A stretch of DNA of 64,000 nucleotides from QQWI01 sp964522015 (GCA_964522015.1 CAZFST010000003.1:62001-126000), one strand, 5' to 3'. Counted from the stretch's first letter, positions 43,704 to 53,033 are shown. Numbers and translations are program-made. The notes: a model not told the origin generated them from the letters alone.

Positions 43704-45023
43704 ATGATTCGAGCACTCTACGTGTTTTATAAAGATTTATCCCTGCACCCCAGCTTAAGAAAAATGGCACAAACCCATGCGTTTCTGCCTTTTTTTCTAT
43801 GGTCAGAATACCTTAATCAAGATGTTGATGATACCCCCAGTTTGCGTTACCGCATGAGCCTAGCAAAACGATTTAATGATGATGTGTTGCCCGAGGGCTC
43901 CGCTTTATTGATGGGGGACGGTGAGATTGAAGAAATCGTCAATCTATGTACCTTGCATCATCTGACTGAAGTAGTGATGCACCGTCATTTTGAACCGAGA
44001 GAAAAAGAATTTCAAACTCAGCTCAAGGCTGCTCTTGAAGATTCTAATCTTAAACTGATTCTATTAGAGACTTATTCTGGGGTACCCATTCAAAGGACCC
44101 TTAAGGAAAACGGGACACCCTATGTTAAATTCACCCCCTTTTATAATCACTGGCTTAAGCAACTGTCACCACTGTCGGCTAACTACCCTAAAATGACATG
44201 GTTAGAGCAACCCATTGCTTTTAATCCCCCATTTGATAGCTGTCAGTGCGAGATTACAGAAGACCTTAAAAAACTGACTAATTTTCTGACAAAGGATATT
44301 GAGCGGTATCAAAATGGCCGTGATTTTCCCTATTTAGAGGCCACTTCCCACGCCTCTGCTTTGATTAACCATGGGGCCATAAACGTCCACGATCTTTTAA
44401 GCCATCTTCAACAATTGCCACCCACACATAGTGTTGAAGGCTTTAGGCGCCAACTGGCTTGGCGGGATTTTTATATCATGATCGCTGATCAATTTCCAGA
44501 CTCAATGACGGCTAATTTTAGTCATCGTTATCACATTACCTGGGTCAACAACGCCATGGATTTTCAAATGTGGTGTGCGGGGCAAACGGGTTATCCTTTT
44601 GTGGATGCCGCCATGTTGAAGCTATTCCGTACAGGGCGGATGCACAACCGTCTTCGGATGGTGGTGGCCAGTTTTTTAACTAAATACTTGCTGATTGAGT
44701 GGCGCGAAGGTGCGGAGTGGTTTAAGGAACACCTGATTGATTACGATTTAGCATCGAATATCGGGGGCTGGCAGTGGGCTGCATCAACAGGGGCTGATTC
44801 TGTTCCTTATTTTCGAATTTTTAATCCAATCAGACAAAGTGAGAAATTTGATCCCTATGGTTTATTTATAAAGTCAGAGGTTGAGATGTTAGAAGGGGTG
44901 GCCCACAATCGAATTCACCAACCCTTAAAATTTGGTGCCCCATATATCGCCCCTTGTGTGGATGGGGAATTCGCAAGGAAAAGAGCACTTCTTGCCTTTA
45001 AAGCAAATGTTACAAAATATTAA
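43704..45023 (+). CDS. phr: DNA photolyase (cryptochrome/photolyase family, CPD type)
   Basis: A 439-residue flavoprotein. The C-terminal FAD domain is well kept: GFRRQLAWRDFYIMI, GQTGYPFVDAAMLKL, RTGRMHNRLRMVVASFLTKYLL, EWREGAEWF, LIDYDLASNIGGWQWAASTG and PYFRIFNPIRQSEKFDP. It uses light to split pyrimidine dimers. The N-terminal antenna domain begins IRALYVFYKDLSLHPSL, an unusual variant of the normal WFRxDLR motif, so the antenna pigment may be weakly bound. AGGAG precedes the ATG. It lies after the CrtI-like gene but has its own promoter. Confidence 0.92.
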   Translation: MIRALYVFYKDLSLHPSLRKMAQTHAFLPFFLWSEYLNQDVDDTPSLRYRMSLAKRFNDDVLPEGSALLMGDGEIEEIVNLCTLHHLTEVVMHRHFEPREKEFQTQLKAALEDSNLKLILLETYSGVPIQRTLKENGTPYVKFTPFYNHWLKQLSPLSANYPKMTWLEQPIAFNPPFDSCQCEITEDLKKLTNFLTKDIERYQNGRDFPYLEATSHASALINHGAINVHDLLSHLQQLPPTHSVEGFRRQLAWRDFYIMIADQFPDSMTANFSHRYHITWVNNAMDFQMWCAGQTGYPFVDAAMLKLFRTGRMHNRLRMVVASFLTKYLLIEWREGAEWFKEHLIDYDLASNIGGWQWAASTGADSVPYFRIFNPIRQSEKFDPYGLFIKSEVEMLEGVAHNRIHQPLKFGAPYIAPCVDGEFARKRALLAFKANVTKY

Positions 45024-45050
45024 CAGTTGTTTATAAACAGTTATAGGCTA

Positions 45051-45097
45051 AAAAAATGTCTAACCATGGGGTTTTAGCATGGATAGGCATTTTTTTG
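45051..45097 (+). terminator. Terminator after the photolyase gene
   Basis: AAAAAAATGTCTAACCATG and CATGGATAGGCATTTTTTT form a long stem; poly-A and poly-T ends allow use in both directions. Confidence 0.8.
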
Positions 45098-45233
45098 TTC
45101 GCTGTAGTAGTACATATTTTAAAAAAAAATGTTTTAACGTTTAAACTTTCATGTACAATGGAACAGGGGTTCTGTAAGGATTTATCCTTGCTGATAACAT
45201 TCAAATTTAATTGATCAGAAAGAGGCTAATCGA

Positions 45234-47240
45234 ATGAGAATTATGACCAAGTTAATGCTTCAAATGCTTTTAGTGGTAGGCTTAATGGCTGCTATATTGG
45301 GAACGGGTTCATACCTTGTTACATCCAATAGCATGCAAAAGCAAATCAAGACTGCAGTTCAGACCGAGACCCGTCTTAGGGCTGAGCAAATTCAGCTCAA
45401 GCTTGACAAGTTGACTGCCATCACAGCCATTATGGCACAAACTGAAGATGTTAAAGCCCTGCTTGCAGAGGCCAGTGGGGATGAAGCATTGCTTAACAAA
45501 ACAATGACGTTTTTTAATCAAATTGTGACTGATAACAATGGCACAATTGAAATGGCATTGTTGATTGATCAGAACGGGGACACCGTACTCTCAAATCAAT
45601 CGATTGACCTTGAAATCAACATTAAAGAACGGCCTTACTTCCAACAGCTTCAAGAGACAAAAGCATCGGTCATTAGCGACGTCGTCATCTCTAAATCTAG
45701 CAATTTACCTGTTGTAGTGGTTGCGATGCCTATTTTATCCGGTGATGAGGTTACAGGTGCAGTACTGGCAACTGTAAAATTCGAAGAAATCAGCAGTATT
45801 ATTAAAGCGGTTAAAGTTGGCACTGATGGCTATGGTTATATGGTGGATTTATCAGGTTTGGTACTGAGCCATAAAAAACCAGAGAATGAAATGAAGATGA
45901 ATTTAAACGAGGTGGCAGCCACTAATCCCGAGTTTAAAATCTTTTTAGAAAAAATGATGGCCCAGCCAAGCGGTGATGGTATGTATACTTACCAGGGTAT
46001 CAAAAAATATGTTGCCTTTGAAAAAGTGGGCAATTGGATTGTCGCTTTGACTGCAGACGAAAAAGATTATTTAAAGCCGGTTTATAAAATCAGAAACTTA
46101 ACGCTTATCATTGCGGGTGTCATTTCTCTATTCGCAATTATGGGAACGTATATATTTTCAAAACTAGTCATAGCGACCCCCCTCAATAAACTTAAAATTG
46201 CCATGGCAAGGGCGGGAGAAGGGGATCTGACTCAAGTGATTACCGTCACAGGGAAGGATGAAATTGCCCAAGCTTCTCTCGCTTATTTGGAAATGATCAA
46301 TAAGCAGCAAGTTTTAATTAAAGAAATGCAAGAGACTTCTGGCCAGCTAAATCAAATGGCTGCAGAATTGACTGCTTCTTCTGAAGAAGTCACTGCAACG
46401 AGCGAAGAAATCACAGCTTCAATCAGCATAATCGCCAATCAAACTGATGCTCAGGTCCATGTGACCCAAGCTGCTTCAGAGGATATGGCTAGTTTGAACG
46501 AAGGAATTATGACATCTGCTGCACTGGTTTCAGATGCCTTGGCAGCCTCCAAATCTTGCACTGAGGAAGCTGCATCAAGTCGAGTTTCCTTGGAGACCAG
46601 TCTTCAGAGTATGACCAGCATTCATGCGGTGACCAATACCACGGTTTCCAAATTACATGATTTAGGGACACAGGCCTCTGTGGTTTCAAATGTTTCAGAA
46701 ATTATCAAACAAATTGCTAGTCAAATTAGCTTGCTGGCACTGAATGCTTCTATTGAAGCCGCAAGAGCTGGGGAACATGGTAGAGGATTTAGTGTGGTTG
46801 CCGATGAAGTTAGAAAATTGGCAGAGCAAACTACCAATGAGTCAACACAAATTACGGAGTCCCTTGCTGGTATTCAAAAAACGGTTGCAGAAGCCTCAGT
46901 CATTGTGGATCAAATGCAACTTGAAGTGGATAGTGGCTCTCAAAAAATTGTTGAAACCAAAGATGCACTGGAAAGACTTTACTATGGTGTTGAAAGCATG
47001 ATTGCCTTGAATGAAGCTGTTCTGTATGCAAATCAAGGGGAATGTGACATCGTGGTGAAAGTTGAAGCGAAAATGAATAACATTGAGGAAATGGCAAGCA
47101 ATATTGCTTCCAGTACCCAATGTATTATGGCTGGAGCCCAGGAGCAATCTGCTATAACGGAGAGTTTAACTCAGGTAGCTCAAGAAACAAGTGGCATGGC
47201 AGAAGAAATGATGGATAAGGTTAGTAAATTTATCGTATAA
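45234..47240 (+). CDS. Methyl-accepting chemotaxis protein with Cache sensor domain
   Basis: A 668-residue receptor. Membrane helix (about 10-30), an extracellular double-Cache sensor domain (35-275, with IKERPYFQQL and GYGYMVDLSGLVLSHKKP), a second helix (about 283-304), HAMP (ATPLNKLKIAMARAGEGDL) and the signalling tip SQISLLALNASIEAARAGEHG followed by ADEVRKLAEQT. It should bind a small metabolite outside and control CheA. No C-terminal pentapeptide tether is present. AGAGG lies 8 bases before ATG 45234. Single gene. Confidence 0.94.
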   Translation: MRIMTKLMLQMLLVVGLMAAILGTGSYLVTSNSMQKQIKTAVQTETRLRAEQIQLKLDKLTAITAIMAQTEDVKALLAEASGDEALLNKTMTFFNQIVTDNNGTIEMALLIDQNGDTVLSNQSIDLEINIKERPYFQQLQETKASVISDVVISKSSNLPVVVVAMPILSGDEVTGAVLATVKFEEISSIIKAVKVGTDGYGYMVDLSGLVLSHKKPENEMKMNLNEVAATNPEFKIFLEKMMAQPSGDGMYTYQGIKKYVAFEKVGNWIVALTADEKDYLKPVYKIRNLTLIIAGVISLFAIMGTYIFSKLVIATPLNKLKIAMARAGEGDLTQVITVTGKDEIAQASLAYLEMINKQQVLIKEMQETSGQLNQMAAELTASSEEVTATSEEITASISIIANQTDAQVHVTQAASEDMASLNEGIMTSAALVSDALAASKSCTEEAASSRVSLETSLQSMTSIHAVTNTTVSKLHDLGTQASVVSNVSEIIKQIASQISLLALNASIEAARAGEHGRGFSVVADEVRKLAEQTTNESTQITESLAGIQKTVAEASVIVDQMQLEVDSGSQKIVETKDALERLYYGVESMIALNEAVLYANQGECDIVVKVEAKMNNIEEMASNIASSTQCIMAGAQEQSAITESLTQVAQETSGMAEEMMDKVSKFIV

Positions 47241-47249
47241 CGACACTTG

Positions 47250-47282
47250 ACAGGTCTGCCTATTTTGCAGACTTGTTTTTTT
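47250..47282 (+). terminator. Terminator after the chemoreceptor gene
   Basis: ACAGGTCTGC pairs with GCAGACTTGT (one G-T pair) and a run of T follows. Confidence 0.8.
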
Positions 47283-47393
47283 GTGCGCCTAGAATGGGGT
47301 TTTGTGTTTAAGTGCTAAAACTATTGGTACATATAGAAATAACCTATGAATTTCATAATTGGGATGAGCTTGAATCTGTTGAAGGAGAATGTT

Positions 47394-48431
47394 ATGCAAA
47401 CGGTTATTGAAGAGATTGAGAAATCAGGAGAGGTTGAAAGGGGTGAAAAGCTAAGAAGTGGTTTTTGTGATGGTGCAAGGATTTTGTTGATTGATGACAA
47501 TCGTCAGGATAGTCATTTACTTTCTCAAATATTAGGTTCGCAAAATTATGAAGTGGCCCAAAGCTTCTGTGCAGAGGATGTTTTTAAAGCCCTTGAAATT
47601 CAAAGCCCTGATCTTATTATGTTATCACTCAAGATGCCTGGGAAAGAGGATGGTTCCCTGTGCCAACAAATTAAAGACATCCCTGCTTATGCACAGATAC
47701 CAATTGTATTTATGGCAGACCAAGCAGGCCCTGACACTATTGCCAAGGGATTTGAAGAGGGTGGTACTGACTACATTTCAAAGCCCCTAAATCCCATTGA
47801 AATTACCTCTCGCATTGGAAATCAACTAAAACTCAGTCGTGCATTGGCTGAAATTGATCAAATGAACCAGCAACACGCGGTACTGCAGAAAGCTTTTGAA
47901 AAAGTGTCCATGACAGATTCTGTAACACAGCTCAATAATCATCGGTTTATGATGAAAAAACTTGAAGATGAAGTGGTGCGATATGCTAGAAAACGGCATA
48001 AGTTCTGTGTAGTCATTGGTGATATTGATAATTTTAAGCGCATCAATGATACCTATGGCCATGAATGTGGTGATTATGTTTTAAAAGAGATCGGTGAATC
48101 TCTTCAAAGCGACTTAAGGGTTGGTGATACCGTCGGGAGATGGGGTGGGGAGGAGTTCATTTTACTGTTGCCAGATACCAATGCTGATGGGGCTTACATA
48201 ATGGCTGAACGTATGCGCCTTCATATAGAAAAGAAACTATTTCAGTATTTGTGGTTAAATCAAGATCGAAAGCCACAAATTCATCGCTTTCATGTGACCA
48301 TTACTTTTGGTATCTCTGAATATCAATATGGCTATGGTGCTGATAGAACTGTGGTTTTAGCAGATGAAGCAACTTCTGAAGGTAAAAAGCAAGGACGCAA
48401 CAACGTTCAAATATCGCCAACGGTGATTTGA
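47394..48431 (+). CDS. Diguanylate cyclase (GGDEF) with a non-phosphorylatable receiver domain
   Basis: A 345-residue protein. The receiver (25-150) keeps the acidic pair Asp34-Asp35 and Lys in ISKPL, but the phospho-acceptor position holds Ser78 (LIMLSLKMPG), so normal phosphorylation is not possible. A coiled linker leads to a GGDEF domain with GDIDNFKRINDTYGHECGD, an intact GGEEF at 251-255 and the inhibitory I-site RVGD at 242-245. It should make cyclic di-GMP with product inhibition. I chose ATG 47394, which follows AAGGAG at 7 bases; an ATG at 47346 has no ribosome site. Confidence 0.9.
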   Translation: MQTVIEEIEKSGEVERGEKLRSGFCDGARILLIDDNRQDSHLLSQILGSQNYEVAQSFCAEDVFKALEIQSPDLIMLSLKMPGKEDGSLCQQIKDIPAYAQIPIVFMADQAGPDTIAKGFEEGGTDYISKPLNPIEITSRIGNQLKLSRALAEIDQMNQQHAVLQKAFEKVSMTDSVTQLNNHRFMMKKLEDEVVRYARKRHKFCVVIGDIDNFKRINDTYGHECGDYVLKEIGESLQSDLRVGDTVGRWGGEEFILLLPDTNADGAYIMAERMRLHIEKKLFQYLWLNQDRKPQIHRFHVTITFGISEYQYGYGADRTVVLADEATSEGKKQGRNNVQISPTVI

Positions 48432-48458
48432 CAGACCTCAATAGCTGTGTTATATTTA

Positions 48459-48490
48459 ACCATCACTTGTTTTGTGACGTGGTTTTATTA
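48459..48490 (+). terminator. Possible terminator after the GGDEF gene
   Basis: AACCATCAC and GTGACGTGGTT form an interrupted stem followed by TTAT; weaker than the other terminators. Confidence 0.4.
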
Positions 48491-48516
48491 CTTGGTGCTA
48501 ATCATTGGAGGAGAAT

Positions 48517-49044
48517 ATGTTATTAAAAAAATTATTCGATCAACAGGCGATTTTCGAAGCTAGAATCATTGAACTCTCAGGAGTCCAAGGGGATCACCTG
48601 GGTTCCGTTAGCGGTTCTGATTTGCGTTTTTTAGCACTCTATGTAAAAATATCGGAATTAGCCAATGTGACAAAATGCTATAAATTCACTGGTAAACCCG
48701 TGAAAGTTGAGGAAAGTAAAATAGTAAGCCGCTATTTAGAAATCTTGCAGTATTTTTTAAGCATTGGTATTCAACATAAATTCAATATGATTGTCGATGA
48801 AAATATGGAAAAAACAATACCGCATATGGGTTTAGCGCCCTTAATTTTGGAGATTTTCAAGTCAGTACAGATCTTAAAGGAATATATTGAGAAGGATGAT
48901 TTTTTTGAAGGCCTTAAAGCCTACGGTCATTTGTTTTCTCTTATTAATCACCTCGGGGAATTTCTCAATATCACTGAGGAAGAGATTATGGAGACGTATA
49001 GAAAATTTACGCCGGGTGATTCGCAGATAAATGAAATCAATTAA
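48517..49044 (+). CDS. Dimeric dUTPase-like (all-alpha NTP pyrophosphatase) protein, possibly inactive
   Basis: A 175-residue all-helical protein matching the layout of the dimeric dUTPase (dUTPase_2/MazG-like) family: LKKLFDQQAIFEARI at the N-terminus, LALYVKISELANVTKCYKF, and SRYLEILQYFLSIGIQHKF. The family normally has ExxELA and EYxDxLHF, whose acidic residues bind metal; here these read KISELA and SRYLEILQYF, so several ligands seem lost (consensus from memory). Start ATG 48517 lies just after GGAGGAG. Function in dUTP removal is doubtful; a regulatory or divergent enzyme is possible. Confidence 0.6.
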   Translation: MLLKKLFDQQAIFEARIIELSGVQGDHLGSVSGSDLRFLALYVKISELANVTKCYKFTGKPVKVEESKIVSRYLEILQYFLSIGIQHKFNMIVDENMEKTIPHMGLAPLILEIFKSVQILKEYIEKDDFFEGLKAYGHLFSLINHLGEFLNITEEEIMETYRKFTPGDSQINEIN

Positions 49045-49082
49045 TATCGTATTTAATAAGTGGTTTTTCAGATAGATAGAGG

Positions 49083-49112
49083 GCGCACGAGATTAAATTT
49101 CGTGTGCTTTTC
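49083..49112 (+). terminator. Terminator before comEC
   Basis: GCGCACGAGA and TTTCGTGTGC form the stem and TTTT follows. Confidence 0.7.
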
Positions 49113-49180
49113 CATTTTTTGAGATTGTGCAAACTGCACACTGATTTTTGACCATTTTTCCATACAAATGAATTTTCAAA

Positions 49181-49189
49181 TGGTAGAAT
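49181..49189 (+). promoter_or_regulatory. Possible extended -10 promoter of comEC
   Basis: TGGTAGAAT fits an extended -10 element (TGn then TAGAAT). No good -35 box is seen. A start near 49196 would support translation from ATG 49225 rather than from ATG 49168. Confidence 0.4.
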
Positions 49190-49224
49190 GCAAACAAATG
49201 CCATGGGTGGAAAGGTGGGTTAAG

Positions 49225-51399
49225 ATGATTGAGGTTCTGGTGATTGTAGGTTTATTGACACTTGATGTCGGCTTTTTCTCCAAAATAGGTCTCCTTTTGC
49301 TAACACTCCTCATTAAAACCGGTCGGCCCATTCTACAGAAGGTGTCTTTACTGGTTGTAGTTTGCATGATTTGGTATGGCAATATCTCGACTGAAGAAGA
49401 GGGGTTATTGCAGAAGTATAACTTAAATAAGGAAGCAACAACCATTGAAGGCTATTGCTACAATGTTCAAAAGAACAGCTGTGATGTCTATACGTTTAAA
49501 AATAAACAGTGGGAAAAGGTGAGGGTCTATGTTTTTGAAATGCCTAAGAAATTTGAAGGGCTGGCTGTTAAGGTCAGTAAAATCAAGCCTTACGCTTTTG
49601 AAACAGTCAATCAAGATGGTTTTAATCAAGAAAGATTTCTGGTGGCTAAGGGGTATCGCTGGGCTGTAAAGGCAAAAGCTGTGGATATAGTGGGTGTGTC
49701 GCTGGGGCAAGATCCCGATCTATTAAGACGACTTTCTTATTTCTTTAGGACTGAACTCTTGAAAAGAGGTGGGGATCTAACCCCTGATACTGCGATGCTC
49801 TACAATGCACTATTCCTCGGGATCCTGTCAGATGATGAGGATTTTAAAGCAACTTTGCAGTCATTAGGCTTGTTACATTTATTTGTGGTTTCGGGATTTC
49901 ACTTTTCTGTGGTGATGGCAGTGGTCAGTTTACTAAGTGGTCCTTTGACTAAAAAACGCTATATATGGCAACAAGTTGTTTTGGTGGCAGCTTCGACTGC
50001 TTACTACCTTGCTACTATTGGGGGGGTTGGCAGTTGGCGTTCTTTGATGTCAATTGTTTTAGGGATCATGGGGTTTTATACAAAACGACGGATCAGTGGT
50101 CATATTGGTTTAGCACTTGTAATGCTATGTGCTATTTTTGTGAGGCCTACTGTGGTCTCGCAATTTGGTTTTATCGTTACATTTTTGGCATCGGCAATCG
50201 TAATTGTTACGGGACAACACCTTGCCACGGTTACTGTTAAGGGTGAGTCATTACCGCAAACAGTTGTCTTATTTATGCAGAGCTTATGTGTTTACATAGC
50301 TGTTTTGCCCTTTGTACTGGATGCTTACGGATCAAGCAACGTTTTGCAAATCCCCTTGACTGTCCTTGCCACACCCCTTGTGGTTGCCTTTGTTTGGCTC
50401 AGTGCCATTTGGGTGGTGATTTGGCCTTTGCCAATTGTGTCCCCCTATTTTGCTCATGTGGTAGAGCTCTGTTCTAAATTCATCTTTGAGATGCTAGCAA
50501 CTTTACAGAGCTTTGGTACTTTGACAGCAGCCGTATCACATCGGTGGGTTTTGGTGGCCCAGGTGGCCATTTGGGTAATCTGTATTTTTTGGTCCATGCC
50601 TAGAGTTAGGAGGTCCATGGATTCGAGGCAAATCTTAGGGACTATGCTAATGGCTGTCATGCTAGTGAGTGGTGTGCTATTGATAGACCGAGTGGATTGG
50701 GGTCTATCCATTAGATCATTTGCACTTAGGGATGGGGATGCTTTTTTGATCAGAGGACCAGGACTGGTGGCGCTTTATGATGTTGGCAATGATCCTCAAC
50801 TCCTTCAGCTACTTGATAAAGCAGGTGTGGATGGGATTGATTGTGTTATTATTAGTCATCCTCATCAAGACCATATAGGGTTACTGCCACAACTCGTACA
50901 GAGATATAAGGTTGGTAACATCATCAGCACATGCGAAGGTGAAATGTCCCTTACCAAAGGTTCATTTGAGTTGCATTTAGGTCGATATTCGGGAACTGAT
51001 GATCTAAACGAAGGTTCAATTGTAGTGGATGGCTACTATCGAGGACTTCAAAACCCTTTTGAGGTGGATGATATTAGCAGCGCTGATGCCAAGCGATTTA
51101 TGTTGACAGGTGACCTTGAAGAAAAAGCGGTGGCGTGGCTTTTAGAAAACTATAGTGGTCATGTGGATCTTTTTAAGGTGCCCCATCACGGCAGTTATGT
51201 TGCGGATTATCCGCGGCTATTGTCTACATTTACCCCGGATGTGGTTTGGATTACCGGTGGTAGGGGAAAACGGGTGAATAAGTTGAAAGCAAAAGAGGAT
51301 TTATCTGACGCAAAGATTGAGTTTTATGATACCATGGAACAAGGCGAGCTTTATTATGGATCATATATATCAAGAAACGCCACTAAAAAAAGTGAATGA
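49225..51399 (+). CDS. comEC: ComEC/Rec2 DNA uptake channel
   Basis: A 724-residue membrane protein with an N-terminal OB-like domain, the Competence domain (LGLLHLFVVSGFHFSVVMAV) with about ten helices, and a C-terminal metallo-beta-lactamase-like domain (VIISHPHQDHIGLLP, FMLTGDLEEKA, FKVPHHGSY). It moves single-stranded DNA into the cytoplasm during natural transformation. I chose ATG 49225 because AAGGTGG sits 6-7 bases upstream. Position just before holA is the usual Firmicutes order. No comEA precedes it here. Confidence 0.92.
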   Translation: MIEVLVIVGLLTLDVGFFSKIGLLLLTLLIKTGRPILQKVSLLVVVCMIWYGNISTEEEGLLQKYNLNKEATTIEGYCYNVQKNSCDVYTFKNKQWEKVRVYVFEMPKKFEGLAVKVSKIKPYAFETVNQDGFNQERFLVAKGYRWAVKAKAVDIVGVSLGQDPDLLRRLSYFFRTELLKRGGDLTPDTAMLYNALFLGILSDDEDFKATLQSLGLLHLFVVSGFHFSVVMAVVSLLSGPLTKKRYIWQQVVLVAASTAYYLATIGGVGSWRSLMSIVLGIMGFYTKRRISGHIGLALVMLCAIFVRPTVVSQFGFIVTFLASAIVIVTGQHLATVTVKGESLPQTVVLFMQSLCVYIAVLPFVLDAYGSSNVLQIPLTVLATPLVVAFVWLSAIWVVIWPLPIVSPYFAHVVELCSKFIFEMLATLQSFGTLTAAVSHRWVLVAQVAIWVICIFWSMPRVRRSMDSRQILGTMLMAVMLVSGVLLIDRVDWGLSIRSFALRDGDAFLIRGPGLVALYDVGNDPQLLQLLDKAGVDGIDCVIISHPHQDHIGLLPQLVQRYKVGNIISTCEGEMSLTKGSFELHLGRYSGTDDLNEGSIVVDGYYRGLQNPFEVDDISSADAKRFMLTGDLEEKAVAWLLENYSGHVDLFKVPHHGSYVADYPRLLSTFTPDVVWITGGRGKRVNKLKAKEDLSDAKIEFYDTMEQGELYYGSYISRNATKKSE

Positions 51400-51411
51400 A
51401 TAGAGGTTGGT

Positions 51412-52440
51412 ATGTCGTATAAAGAATTTTATCAAGCCGTCAGTGAAAATACATTGAAGCCACTTTATGTTTTTTACGGCCCAGAAATCTTATTGATCGA
51501 TAGAATGCTTGAACAAGCGAGAGAAAAGTGCCTTTCTTCTCTAACTGTGGAGTTCAATTATGCTACTGTTGAATCGGATAACGTTACATTTGAACAGGCA
51601 TTTGGAATGGTTGAAATGTTGCCAGTGATGGATACCCGGAGGATTGTGGTTTTCAAAAACCCCTTATTTATACAAAAAGAATCCTGGGATGAGCCGTCCC
51701 TAAAATCCTTCCTTCAATTTCACACTGTGGCTGATTGTACTACGACAACAATCCTTTGGGTTCCAACCATTGATAAACGAAAAAAAATCTTCAAGGAAAT
51801 TGCAAAATTCGGAGATGTCATCTCCTTTGATGCCCTAGATGAAGGTGATCTCAATAAGTGGCTTCGGCAAGAGGTGAAAAAAGGTGGCAAAATATTAAGT
51901 GCCACTGTTGCCACCCATTTAATTGAACGGTCGGGCTATTATCACCAAGATTCTGAAGTGGATCTTTATTGCATGTTAGGGTGGCTACAAACTCTGTTAC
52001 ATCAAACCTCGGATGTGGAAATTCTAAAAAAAGATGTGGATCATATTTTAAAGTTTACGGTGGAAGCTAATGTCTTTAAATTGGTGGATGCTGTTTTTGA
52101 GGGTCAAAAGACGATTGCCCTGCAACAAATTCAGGCACTGGTTGCCAGTGGCGAGGCAGAACTTAAGTTACTATTTATGCTTCAGCGCCATGTTAGACAG
52201 CTTTTAAAAGTCAAGCAACTCCACCAGGAGGGCTTTTCCCAAGCAACTATTTCTGAAATGCTCAGTCTGAAATCTTTTGTCGTGAAAAAAAGTCTGGGTC
52301 ATTGCAACCGGTTATCCTTACCACAACTGCGAGAAATGCTTTTTTTAACCGAAAGGACCGATGGGTATATGAAATCCAGTGCAACACCAGTGACAACCCT
52401 TTTAGAATGGGTTGTGGTGAAGCTCATGTTGATAAAATAA
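51412..52440 (+). CDS. holA: DNA polymerase III subunit delta
   Basis: A 342-residue clamp-loader subunit: LYVFYGPEILLIDRML at the N-terminus, LPVMDTRRIVVFKNP, and the C-terminal collar region LLFMLQRHVRQLLKVKQLHQEG. Delta opens the sliding clamp during replication. AGAGG precedes the ATG, 12 bp after comEC, so the two form an operon. The neighbouring rpsT on the opposite strand matches the common Firmicutes arrangement. Confidence 0.94.
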   Translation: MSYKEFYQAVSENTLKPLYVFYGPEILLIDRMLEQAREKCLSSLTVEFNYATVESDNVTFEQAFGMVEMLPVMDTRRIVVFKNPLFIQKESWDEPSLKSFLQFHTVADCTTTTILWVPTIDKRKKIFKEIAKFGDVISFDALDEGDLNKWLRQEVKKGGKILSATVATHLIERSGYYHQDSEVDLYCMLGWLQTLLHQTSDVEILKKDVDHILKFTVEANVFKLVDAVFEGQKTIALQQIQALVASGEAELKLLFMLQRHVRQLLKVKQLHQEGFSQATISEMLSLKSFVVKKSLGHCNRLSLPQLREMLFLTERTDGYMKSSATPVTTLLEWVVVKLMLIK

Positions 52441-52470
52441 TGCTGTTATAACAACGTGACATAGATAGTC

Positions 52471-52511
52471 CTAAGGGCGTCAAAAGTGAAATTTACTTTT
52501 GACGCCCTTAG
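52471..52511. terminator. Perfect 17-bp inverted repeat after holA
   Basis: CTAAGGGCGTCAAAAGT and ACTTTTGACGCCCTTAG pair without mismatch around GAAATTT. There is no T-run on the plus strand, so it may end transcription weakly or protect the 3' end. Confidence 0.6.
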
Positions 52512-52532
52512 TATGTTGCTACAAAAACAAAA

Positions 52533-52560
52533 AACAAAAAACGTACCTATAAAGGTACGC
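52533..52560 (-). terminator. Terminator of rpsT
   Basis: Read on the minus strand, GCGTACCT pairs with AGGTACGT and is followed by TTTTTGTTTTTT. Confidence 0.85.
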
Positions 52561-52614
52561 TTGTGGACACGTTTAGGGAATACTTTTACGCTGAACAGAT
52601 TGCTAAATGACGGT

Positions 52615-52878
52615 TTAGCCGATCTTGTTTGCGCGTTTTGCTAGTCTAGAAACCAATCTAGAAGCTTTCTTCTTGTGGATTGTTCCTTTTGTAGCAGTCA
52701 TGTCGATACGCTTTTGAGCAGCGACAAGTTTTTCAGCAGTCAAAGCTGAATCTTTGTGAGCGATAGCTTCGTTCACTTTTTTGATTGCTGTTTTCATCGC
52801 AGATTTTCTAGACTTGTTTTCTTCAGTCTTCTTTGCGATGACGAGAACTCTCTTCTTTGCAGATTTAATATTTGCCAC
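52615..52878 (-). CDS. rpsT: Ribosomal protein S20
   Basis: An 87-residue, Lys-rich protein (MANIKSAKKRVLVIAKKTEEN..., KGTIHKKKASRLVSRLAKRAN) of normal S20 length. The start is GTG 52878 with GGGAGG 7 bases upstream; GTG or TTG starts are common for rpsT. It has its own promoter and terminator and lies between holA and lepA on the opposite strand, as usual in Firmicutes. Confidence 0.96.
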   Translation of the reverse strand: MANIKSAKKRVLVIAKKTEENKSRKSAMKTAIKKVNEAIAHKDSALTAEKLVAAQKRIDMTATKGTIHKKKASRLVSRLAKRANKIG

Positions 52879-52913
52879 AATAACACCTCCCTTATAGGTA
52901 GATTAACAAAAGT

Positions 52914-52942
52914 ATTTTATCATGATGTTGCCATCATAGCAA
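52914..52942 (-). promoter_or_regulatory. Promoter of rpsT
   Basis: On the minus strand TTGCTA (52942-52937) and TAAAAT (52919-52914) are 17 bp apart. Confidence 0.75.
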
Positions 52943-53004
52943 GCACAAAAATAACTCGCCTCGATAAACTTCCGACGCTATTTCATAGAGTATCATAAAA
53001 AAGC

Positions 53005-53033
53005 TTACATGTCATTAGTTTTCGTGGTATAAT
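53005..53033 (+). promoter_or_regulatory. Promoter of lepA
   Basis: TTACAT (53005-53010) and TATAAT (53028-53033) with 17-bp spacing and an extended -10 TGG directly before TATAAT. Confidence 0.75.

Noticed and set aside
45120..45233. Possible c-di-GMP riboswitch before the chemoreceptor gene
   Set aside because: The leader lacks the conserved GEMM core and tetraloop-receptor elements.
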